A DNA stretch of 64,000 nucleotides, taken from contig CM119267.1 in assembly GCA_051294375.1 (NCBI GenBank), positions 5,384,578 to 5,448,577 on the forward strand. The letters run 5' to 3'. Below, piece after piece: positions 56,349 through 64,000 of the stretch. The position numbers and the translations under genes are program-made. The DNA comes from Paraspadella gotoi. Lineage: Eukaryota > Chaetognatha. The notes below the pieces were generated by a model. It made no database searches. It had not been told where the DNA came from and worked only from the letters and a program-made list of their open reading frames with translations. Positions within the stretch are counted from its first letter, which is position 1. Each line of letters starts with the position of its first letter.

Positions 56349-59300
56349 TTAAAATGTTTCTGACACTTTAATATCACTAATATTTGTATGTTTTAAAATT
56401 TTGCACATTGTTGTATCGGGTTCTGTTAAACAAATGTTCTCTAGTTTAAACGATGTCAGTGAGAAAAGATACTGAACAATAGATATTATGTTGTCGACTG
56501 ATTCGTCCCCAAGACAATTATTGGAAATATTTAATGAAGTTAAAGAACGACAAATTGAATTTTGCCGAGATTCTGACAAATAAATTTCACACAACTGGTC
56601 CTTAATTTGAGAAAGATTTTCATAAAACATACCACAGGACGCAATATTTAATGTTTTTAAATTTTTTAAAGATTTAAGAGCATTGCTCAAAATAATCCAT
56701 TCTTCATCAAACAAAATGGTCATTTCAAAGGATAACGTTTGCAGAAGTTCATGTCCGTTGAGAGCTCGAATTACAGCTAGTAAGGAGGGAGAGGACTCCA
56801 AAACAACGTCCGACAAACTAAAATCCCTCGAACCGTTTGCCAATTGGAATTTCTCTAGTATCGCTTCCACCGGCCTTAACCCCAGAGCCGCACACGAATC
56901 CCGATATATTTCCTCCGCGGAGGCGACTTTCCAAGAATCCACGGCGCAGAACACCTCTTTGGCGCCTTGCAGCAACGAGATCGGGTCGTCGGGATCCAAT
57001 ATGACGCCGGTCGACAATCGCAGAGATAGATAAGGCTTCGCGCCGAACCTTTTCGAGTATCGATCGGAAGCTTCGTTGCAAAGCCAGGAAAGTTTCGTGT
57101 CGTCCTCAACTTTGGGCAGCGGAATGAGAAAAGCATGAGAATTGACGTTAACAGTGATGCTCTTAGAAGTTAAGACGAGATCGGGACATGGTCTGGAATC
57201 GCTGGCGTCGTCGAGGACTATCGGCGATGGGGATCGTGAAGCGACCTCTACTCCGATCGACGTCAACTTTTGTTGTTTGTATCGTCCAGTTTTGGCAAAA
57301 TGGGAACTCGAACGGGATGAAGGCTCGGGCGTCTTGCTCTCCACTCGATCCGCAGGTTTTTTATTTTGAACGTAAGAGTCGATTCTCTCTTTCGCAGACT
57401 TTGATTGCGTGACTCGAGCGAGCGATGAAAGTTTGGGTTTTTTATTTTTCAAAGCGACGCCCGACGCGGGTCGATTTCCTCCCCCTGCCCCAGCGTCGAT
57501 GAACGTCTCCGCTAGAGACCTTTTCTTCGACTTCCAACGGCTCGAGGTATTGAGGTCGTCGACGAGCCAATCGTCTTCCACGTAATCGTCATCCGAGCTT
57601 TGGAGAAACGGCTCCGAAGAATCCTCAGTTTCCGCACTGACGCGAGACACCGCGCTCGACCCAATTCGATGCATTTCGCGCTGATAGACTTCGACGCCCG
57701 GGAGTTCGAGGTCGACGCCCTTTCGTCCGAGATTTTCCAAGGCGAAGTCGGAAGACGACTCTGTTACGGTCGCGTCTTCCGCGGTCTCGAATTCTGAAGT
57801 GGAGATCATGATGTCCGATTTCGGTTTGAACGTTGGGTCTTTGGAACTCGTGGATTGGACGTCGGAGCAGTCGGCCGTGGAGAACAGATCGAGATACTGC
57901 TGCTCTAGATCCGAGTCAAATCTCACGTTGTCCTGGCTTTTTCGATCGCAATTAAGCTCCTCTATAAACGATACCACTTCCGGATCGTCCAGATAATTTT
58001 CCAGATGATCGCGAAAATTTCGTCCCAGGTAATCTCTCGCGTCAACTCGAGCTCCGTTCAATCTCAACAATTTCATGATGGCTACATGACCGCCAGCTGC
58101 TGCACAGAGAAACGGAGTTTTGCTCTCCTTCCAATTTTCTCCTGGATCTTCGACGTCGGCTCCGCCAATAAGAAGCAAAGAAACTACGTTCGAATATCCG
58201 GCCAGGCAGGCGTCGTGAATGGGGGAGATGCCCGTAAAATCGTGGGTGTTGACCCTTTTCTTCATTTCCATCAACTTTTTGACGCGTTTGTAGTCTCCAG
58301 CTTTGGCCGCTTCGTGCAGCGCGGTTTCTCCCCTCAGATTCTTTGGTTCCGAGGCGACCGCGCCGCGTCTGCCGATCTGTTTAGGGGCTTTTAGTTTGGC
58401 GGCGACGCTCGCTTCGACGTCGGAATCGCCCGAGAGGTCGGATTCGCCGAAATCCGGGTCGCTTTCTTCGTCAATTTCTTCCAACGCATCTTCGGGCGAT
58501 TCCTCCGTTTCGACGTCGAGATCCTTGATTTCCGCGGTAATGTTGTCTTTTATCGTCGAGGCGTCTTTTATTTCGTCGGACTTATCGTTGCGTGCGAGAA
58601 AAGCTAACCACTTTTCTAAAATTCCCAATATTTGACGCGTATCGCCGCTTTTGCGAGCTCTTTTTCCCGCCTTTTCGTACGTTTCTTGGATGAGGCCGAG
58701 GGATTCCTCGTTTTTCTCTTGGATGTCGGCGATTTTGGCCAAGGTGTTGGAAACCTCCAGATGATTGTCGTTCCAGGATTTTAATTCTTTTTGATAGTAC
58801 TCCAAGGCTGCTGAATAATTCTTCAAATCGCAATTAGTCTCGGCGATGCTACAATAAATTGGCTGAAAGAATTTGCTCTCCTTTTTAAGTTGCTGACAAA
58901 CCGATTCTTGCTCCATATAAAATTGCAGAGCAGCTTCGTTGTTACTTATTGATGGATGAGAACAATTGTCACCCAATTTTTCAAGCAGTTTTAGTTTCAG
59001 GTGCAAATCGGGACAGCTTTGTAAATTTTCCAAAAGAAAATGAATTTTTAACAAGCGTTTGACGATTCTTTTAATGTCTTCTACTCCTTCCGCTCCCGAC
59101 TTGCCAATCAGTTTCTGGCATTCTTGGTAGCTTTTAGCCGCATCCCTGTATCGGTTCAGTTGAATTAAACAATGAGCCTTTAGTCTTATAGTCTCCTCTC
59201 TCTTACTTTTAGGCAATCTAGCGTGTTCCGAAAATGCCATTTCAATGCCTTCTTTCACGCTGTCCAAAGCTTCGTCAGGTCTTTTCCCTCTAAGGTAAGC

Positions 59301-59966
59301 GGACGAAAACTGCAAATGAACATCCACCAAATCCGCCATTTTTTTCTTTTTCTTCGCCAAATCTTTGTATTTTTCGAGATACTTCAAGCAGTTGGTTTCA
59401 TCCTCCTTCAATTCGTTAATCATGGCCAAGTTTTTAAAGATGTGGGTCTTCATCGAATACACCTCCTCTGCGTCCACTTTTCCAGAGTTAGCCAACTTGC
59501 CGCAGGATTTAAGAGAGCGTTCCAAATACTTTTCCGCGTCGTAGAGACAATCGCGTCTGGCAAAGTCGCTCATATTCTCCTTCGTAACGACGAACTTGTC
59601 AATGAGCACGGAGGCCATGGTCGCCTCTGCCCGCTGAATCTCCACGAGATCGCCGACTTCGGAAACTGCGGCCATGAATCGGCCGCAACTCTCCAGCGCG
59701 TTTTCGAAGTGGCCCATGCTTTTAAGACAATCCGCTATCCTTCGGTGAGCGATGCCTTCGGACAGTTTATCTCTAAGTCGAAGGGAGAATTGCAGCTCTT
59801 GCTCGTGGGACTGCAGGGCGTCCTCGAACAAGAGATGCTGCGCGTAGAGATTGCCGATCTTGTTGCATAAGGTCGCCGCCTCGTGAATTTCATTTTTGGC
59901 GATGAAACGATCCTTTTGAATCTCGTAGTCGTGTAGCTTTTGTCTGTCTTTTATCGGTATCTCCAT
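56349..59966 (-). CDS. TONSL: Tonsoku-like DNA repair protein
   Basis: Intronless, 1,205 aa; human TONSL is 1,378. TPR repeats span about residues 20-450 ([40 protein letters not shown]). An acidic stretch precedes three ankyrin repeats at about 540-660 ([58 protein letters not shown]). A disordered linker, a ubiquitin-like domain (about 930-1010, [19 protein letters not shown]) and a short set of leucine-rich repeats ([19 protein letters not shown]) close the protein. TONSL with MMS22L loads RAD51 at stalled forks and reads unmethylated H4K20 on new histones through its ankyrin domain. Here the histone-contact residues look poorly kept, and the LRR block is shorter than in human. A textbook acceptor (CGTTTGTTTCTTTCCAG, AG at 60022-60021) lies 54 nt before the ATG. 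Confidence 0.93.
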   Translation of the reverse strand: MEIPIKDRQKLHDYEIQKDRFIAKNEIHEAATLCNKIGNLYAQHLLFEDALQSHEQELQFSLRLRDKLSEGIAHRRIADCLKSMGHFENALESCGRFMAAVSEVGDLVEIQRAEATMASVLIDKFVVTKENMSDFARRDCLYDAEKYLERSLKSCGKLANSGKVDAEEVYSMKTHIFKNLAMINELKEDETNCLKYLEKYKDLAKKKKKMADLVDVHLQFSSAYLRGKRPDEALDSVKEGIEMAFSEHARLPKSKREETIRLKAHCLIQLNRYRDAAKSYQECQKLIGKSGAEGVEDIKRIVKRLLKIHFLLENLQSCPDLHLKLKLLEKLGDNCSHPSISNNEAALQFYMEQESVCQQLKKESKFFQPIYCSIAETNCDLKNYSAALEYYQKELKSWNDNHLEVSNTLAKIADIQEKNEESLGLIQETYEKAGKRARKSGDTRQILGILEKWLAFLARNDKSDEIKDASTIKDNITAEIKDLDVETEESPEDALEEIDEESDPDFGESDLSGDSDVEASVAAKLKAPKQIGRRGAVASEPKNLRGETALHEAAKAGDYKRVKKLMEMKKRVNTHDFTGISPIHDACLAGYSNVVSLLLIGGADVEDPGENWKESKTPFLCAAAGGHVAIMKLLRLNGARVDARDYLGRNFRDHLENYLDDPEVVSFIEELNCDRKSQDNVRFDSDLEQQYLDLFSTADCSDVQSTSSKDPTFKPKSDIMISTSEFETAEDATVTESSSDFALENLGRKGVDLELPGVEVYQREMHRIGSSAVSRVSAETEDSSEPFLQSSDDDYVEDDWLVDDLNTSSRWKSKKRSLAETFIDAGAGGGNRPASGVALKNKKPKLSSLARVTQSKSAKERIDSYVQNKKPADRVESKTPEPSSRSSSHFAKTGRYKQQKLTSIGVEVASRSPSPIVLDDASDSRPCPDLVLTSKSITVNVNSHAFLIPLPKVEDDTKLSWLCNEASDRYSKRFGAKPYLSLRLSTGVILDPDDPISLLQGAKEVFCAVDSWKVASAEEIYRDSCAALGLRPVEAILEKFQLANGSRDFSLSDVVLESSPSLLAVIRALNGHELLQTLSFEMTILFDEEWIILSNALKSLKNLKTLNIASCGMFYENLSQIKDQLCEIYLSESRQNSICRSLTSLNISNNCLGDESVDNIISIVQYLFSLTSFKLENICLTEPDTTMCKILKHTNISDIKVSETF

Positions 59967-60020
59967 GAATTTATAAATAGTTCAAAAGTTAACCAAATGT
60001 TAAAACAAAGAAGCGGAAGC

Positions 60021-60037
60021 CTGGAAAGAAACAAACG
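60021..60037 (-). promoter_or_regulatory. 3' splice acceptor upstream of TONSL
   Basis: CGTTTGTTTCTTTCCAG, 54 nt before the ATG of a gene that has no coding introns. Confidence 0.75.
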
Positions 60038-60196
60038 TATGTAACAATTGCACCTAAAGTTTAAAAAGTAACAAGTGTACTTAGTACCATAGCAATACGA
60101 CTAGCAAATTGGCAAATTAATGTCTATTGAAAAACGATTGTATTTGTTGTAATACTTTGTAATCATGAAATTATTCTAAAAATAACAATTATTTCA

Positions 60197-61943
60197 TTAG
60201 GCCGACGTTTCCGAACGGTCATCTAAAATATAACCCGTCAGACGAGCCTTAGTAATTTCCTCTAAAAAATAATCCATCAAACTGATGTATTCTTTGCTGT
60301 TGTTGTAGTAATGCATGATGTGAGGAGAATCGTCCCAACACTTCTTGCGACATTCGACGCCCATCGCCTCCCACTCGGCGATCGCCCTCTCGATTCCCTC
60401 TACTTTCATGAAGTCGTCGACCTGGGTGAAAAAGTCTACGTTTGGTGGGGTTTGGCCTTTGGGGTTCGAAAACTGACATAAGAACATGTTTGTATGACAT
60501 ACTACGACATTGATCAAACAAGGAACTAATCAGCCAACATTGCAACTCCTTTAACTTAAATACCGAGAGAAGGATGCAGTTGAAAAAACAATAACCTTGG
60601 AAAATAGCCACAAGGCGGGCGCCAAAGCGGGGGCACTGTGGAATTGGACAGAGGCGGCTTTGTAGTTGCGAAAAGTGACAGGATACGTAGCGAGGACGTA
60701 GGACCAAAAAGCGCCCTTCGCCATGTACATCAAAGGCGGGTTCCGTTTGAAGAGCGTTCTCGCCATCCCGTTGGGGACGCCGGCGAAATCGATTGGGCTG
60801 TCAATAACTTGCCCGATGACCCGCTCTCGGAAATGGTCGTCGCAACGACGCAGAGTCTCTCCGTAGAGGTAGCCGCCGATGCTAAAGGTGTGAATGATGA
60901 CGGACCTGGAAAATCGAAGAAAAGGACGGAGTATGCCAACGGGGAGACATGTGTGATGCCCGTGGTGTGAGGCATCGCCCGACTGCTGGCGTTCAGGGCT
61001 TGGGACCTGAGGTGACCAGCCCATGTCACTGGCATGTTTATGCCGACACCATCACACTTTAACCAGCGAGACGGTGATGGGAGGTGGAAAAATATAAAAC
61101 AAGTTTATTTGAGCAAACAATGCCGGATCTGCCCACGATTATTAGCAGTAATTAATTAATTCAAATTAATTAATTAGTCAATAAAATAATTAATTAAATC
61201 TGACACGTTTGTTTTTAAATCTTTCGTCACTGACCACGACAAAAGCAACGATGACGACGACGACAATAATGCCGATAACGATTAATTGATTGACTAACTT
61301 TATTGATTGATTGCATAATTCATTAATTGATAAATAAATTGATAGATTGAGTAATTAATTAAATATTGATTATTTGATTAATTAGTACATTTAATATAAA
61401 AGAAAAAAACATAATCCATTTGTGAAACATGTTTTTTGTTTTTCCCATTTAAACTCATTTCCACTCGCACGATTCCATCGAAACTTAATTTCCAGCTCGA
61501 TCACACACTTTCCTACCCACATACAAAATTTCAAGTCAGTGAATTATAGAGCCGAGATCTGCTGTAAGCTAAAAATAAGACTGAATAACAATCATGCCGA
61601 CCAACCTCCCGGCGAGACTACCATCCAAAGTTGTCAGCAGGCTGTCGACAACTTGATGCGCCTTTGGGGGCCACATCATGTCGGCCGGTTCGATTTTCAC
61701 AGTCAAAACGTCTAAGCCTTTTTCGTTGTAGTAGTCGCGGAACTTTCCTAAGGCGCTGGACTTCGCCAGAAGCCAAGAGTATATGACGACAACGGGGGGC
61801 ATCTCGCCGAAACGATCGTTGGCTCGAACATTTAATTGCAAGTTTTTGGTCAACTTTGTCACTGAGGAGAGTTCGCCGTTTTTGGCTATTTGGGAAAGCT
61901 CCCTTTTCCAGAAAGTCCTCGTCCATAGGTTCCTGGCAAACAT
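60197..61943 (-). CDS. TMEM53: TMEM53/DUF829 family alpha/beta-hydrolase-fold protein
   Basis: Three exons (61943-61606, 60905-60596, 60472-60197) join in frame to 307 aa. Visible landmarks are the first strand PPVVVIYSWLLAKSSALGKF, YYNEKGLDVLTVKIEP, the nucleophile-elbow-like VIIHTFSIGGYLYGE, then VIGQVIDSPIDFAGVP, and the C-terminal HIMHYYNNSKEYISLMDYFL. These fit DUF829: human TMEM53 has FSNGGV at the elbow and a similar ending with HLRDYPTYYTSL. Members are found at the nuclear envelope and ER; human TMEM53 restrains BMP-SMAD signalling. The N-terminal ~30 residues are basic and could target a mitochondrion or membrane. Intron 1 holds a SINE fragment and a copy of the 500-bp repeat. An acceptor (CCATTTTTACAATAG) ends 2 nt before the ATG. 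Confidence 0.82.
60938..61072 (-). mobile_element. Truncated copy of the tRNA-like SINE
   Basis: Matches the body of the 11.0-kb SINE (GACATGTGTGATGC, GTGTGAGGCATC, CATGTCACTGGCATG) but stops near ACACTTTAACC, before the tRNA-like head. Confidence 0.7.
61095..61545 (+). repeat. Dispersed ~500-bp repeat, copy 3, in TMEM53 intron 1
   Basis: Same order of blocks as the 15.0-kb copy: GAGCAAACAATGCCGGATC, TTAATTAA-rich DNA, CACGACAAAAGCAACGATG, then CCACTCGCACGATTCCATC and TTTCCTACCCACATAC. Confidence 0.8.
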
Positions 61944-63340
61944 AACTATTGTAAAAATGGAAGAAAAATATATTATGTTCGCATCTTCAGATTACATTGA
62001 TCAGTAAAAAAATCTTAGACGGAAAATGACGACTGTCAGTGCAAATAACGTTCCATTATGTCACACGATTCGTAAAACAGATCCATCGAATTTACCAATC
62101 GGTCATGCTCGAAATATTTTTCAATAAATCAGGTGCCCTGAGCATTAGTCCAATTCGACATGCAAGTTTGAAATCCGTAGAAAAAAAATCACAGGTTTGC
62201 GAAGGGAGTACGTAATACTAAAAACTATCGAACCGAGATGGCAATTTTTTTAAATTAATGTTTGATTACTTCTAGGAATGATCCACATAAAATAATTTGG
62301 GTCAAGATTGAATGAAAAATTAAACAAATGTTTAACTTGATTTCCAAACAGTTTTATCAAAGTTCAAAATTAAAAATCAGAATCAACAACTGATATCTTT
62401 CACTATCATTTAAGTTCGGAAAAAAATTTGATCTACGATCATTAATTAATAAGTAATAAGTGATTATAAATAAAATGGCAGCAGCCGTGAAACAATGTCA
62501 GAGCGACGTCTCGCCAGAACTTATTTTAAACTAGTAAATGTTAAAAAATATTAAACAAAAACATAAAATGCAACGAAATTTGTGCTTATCACGTAAATTC
62601 AAAGTTTCGAAACTATAATTAAATGAAAAAAATTATAAAATCTTTTGGAAAATCACGTATTCTGTAAATTTTGCATAACTGGCTTATTTATTTTTTAAAT
62701 AATAGAATAATCATAAATTGCTCAGGCCAGATAGAAAAAAATTGAAAAAAGAAATATAGAAATATCGTGAAAGACTAGTCTGATGTCGAATATATATAAT
62801 CGCAATTAATAGGCATTGCAATCCGCCACTAAAAATGCGCGATGACATAAAATTCAATAATTCTTAATCCCCAAAACAATTAGATTAGGTGATGCTATTT
62901 GAACTAAAAATTGCATTGTTTGTCCTAACTGCTTTAACTGTTGCACGCTTTTGCTGACCGTGGACTACATTTGATAGAGCCTTGTTTCTTTAAGGACAAT
63001 AAAGATTAAAAAAAAAAACCCGATTCAAATAGCACCACCCACCACGGAAGTCATTTAAGAAAACACGGGTCCAAATAAATAAATCTTTTCACGAACATAA
63101 ATAAGATATCTTTTCACTCTGGAACAAATATTACCTCTTAATAAACAAAGATTCATAAAATCTTGAAACGAGAATCGAAAGCTACAGCTACACTAAGGGC
63201 GAATTTGACATTATTCCATGACAAACAAAAGTATAGATAACTTTGATTTTAAAGTTGAAAAAGAGAAATGCGACCCGCCACGAAGCGTAAGCGACAAACA
63301 AATTTTGTAAAAAATAAAACCAATACCCATCTGAATTTCG
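61944..63340. other. Long spacer between TMEM53 and the PAQR gene
   Basis: 1.4 kb, AT-rich, no coding exon recognised. At about 62885-63050 a plus-strand AATAAAGATT followed by an A-run is flanked by GGTGATGCTATTTGAA and its complement TTCAAATAGCACCACC, suggesting a small inverted-repeat element or retroposed fragment. Confidence 0.5.
61946..61965 (-). promoter_or_regulatory. 3' splice acceptor upstream of TMEM53
   Basis: TTTCTTCCATTTTTACAATAG-type tract whose AG lies 2 nt before the ATG. Confidence 0.7.
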
Positions 63341-64000
63341 TCACTTAAAGCAATTGGCTTCGGTCGGGGTATCGTGGAGGCAACGCCTTCGTCTCGGGAC
63401 GATATCCACATCTTCGTCGATCAACCAATCGTTGACCATTTTCTCGTTGTCGTTGTCGTCCCGAAAAGACGAGACGAAAGCGGCGATGTTCGCGCCCTCA
63501 ACCGGGCCATTACTTTGATGCTCATCCGCGGTTCTATCGTCGAGATTAAAACGCGGTCTCGACCGAGAATTGACGTCTTCGATGACGAAGTGCTTCGGAC
63601 TTTCCTCCGATCCGAAACCCAGCAATGGGGTGCTGGAGCGGATGCGTTGGCGCAGGTTTTCGCACTTTTCCTGCGCCATCTCGTAGAGTTTCTCTGGCTG
63701 CGGTAAGTGCATTAGAAGGTTGTTGTTGCAATGATGCAAGTGCATGAGCAACTTGTCCAAGGTATCCTGGTCGTAAAGGGACATGCGCCACGAGTCGATG
63801 ACGACGACGAGCACTGAGAACGCCATGACTATGGCGACGGCGCCGAGAGACCAATCGTAGCAACCCGCGTCCACAGATTCCGGATCTCGGGTTATCCTTT
63901 CACGGTAGTCGTCTAAAATGGCGTTCATCTGCACGTTCGTTGCCAGAATGCCAAAGATGTGAAATAGTTGGTGCGAGTGACCTTTGGAGAGGAGAAAGTT
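63341..64000 (-). CDS. PAQR family membrane progestin-receptor-like protein, C-terminal part (runs off the right edge)
   Basis: The visible 219 codons begin NFLLSKGHSHQLFHIFGIL, where SHQLFH provides the His pair of the metal site in the last part of the PAQR seven-helix core. LDDYRERITRDP and a final membrane segment (LGAVAIVMAFSVLVVVIDSW) follow, as in mPR-type PAQR5/7/8 (human SHQLFHIF, ALDYEARRP). The tail after the last helix is about 145 residues, acidic and polar, far longer than the 10-15 residues usual in mPRs. PAQR proteins are plasma-membrane or ER receptors or hydrolases with a zinc-binding triad. The first six helices lie beyond the window. No donor-like interruption is seen before the stop at 63341-63343. 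Confidence 0.82.
   Translation of the reverse strand, partial: NFLLSKGHSHQLFHIFGILATNVQMNAILDDYRERITRDPESVDAGCYDWSLGAVAIVMAFSVLVVVIDSWRMSLYDQDTLDKLLMHLHHCNNNLLMHLPQPEKLYEMAQEKCENLRQRIRSSTPLLGFGSEESPKHFVIEDVNSRSRPRFNLDDRTADEHQSNGPVEGANIAAFVSSFRDDNDNEKMVNDWLIDEDVDIVPRRRRCLHDTPTEANCFK

Noticed and set aside
59223-59870. Plus-strand 215-codon open frame opposite TONSL TPRs
   Set aside because: Shadow of the TPR coding sequence, without independent support.

Overview
This is a gene-dense stretch of an animal nuclear genome. Coding exons are moderately GC-rich; introns and spacers are AT-rich, and most introns are 50-150 bp. The gene set is metazoan: ACK/TNK2, an MRP-type ABCC transporter, TAF9, PRAS40, CEP97, NTAN1, LUC7L3, GTSF1, TAF1C, SPAG7, INTS1, MZT1, presenilin, triokinase, TBCCD1, C9orf78/TLS1, an SLX9-like protein, PIN4, SPT4, TONSL, a TMEM53-like protein and a PAQR/mPR-type receptor. 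I infer a non-vertebrate, probably early-branching animal (a sponge or similar is possible), but nothing here fixes the phylum.

Layout. 0-10 kb: ACK (3' part off the left edge), ABCC, TAF9. 10.7-20.6 kb: a 12-exon PRAS40 gene with large repeat-filled introns; one intron hosts two genes on the opposite strand. 21-37 kb: CEP97, NTAN1, LUC7L3, a long-tailed GTSF1, a myristoyl/acidic-repeat protein, TAF1C, SPAG7. 37-46.4 kb: INTS1 (about 22 exons) and MZT1 (43 bp apart). 47-60 kb: presenilin, triokinase, then six single-exon genes (TBCCD1, C9orf78, SLX9-like, PIN4, SPT4, TONSL). 60-64 kb: TMEM53-like and the C-terminus of a PAQR receptor.

The main higher-order signal is orientation. All 23 non-nested genes lie on the minus strand, many only 43-330 bp apart stop-to-start. 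Nearly every one has a consensus 3' splice acceptor (pyrimidine tract plus AG) 0-80 nt upstream of its ATG, often with little room for a separate promoter and 5' exon. Together these suggest polycistronic transcription resolved by spliced-leader trans-splicing; pervasive 5'UTR introns are the alternative.

The second signal is repeats. There are several long fold-back (hairpin) elements inside introns, an inverted pair of tRNA-like SINEs, and a roughly 500-bp repeat family present three times. The third is protein-level oddities: presenilin WD instead of YD, an ABCC NBD1 H-loop Asn, TONSL lacking most histone-H4 contact residues, a GTSF1 with a very long tail, and a PRAS40 with a cysteine-bearing N-terminal half. 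Functionally the genes are mostly nuclear and housekeeping (transcription, snRNA processing, splicing, replication repair, centrosome) with no single pathway. Exon coordinates were read by eye; where I summed exon lengths they gave an intact frame.
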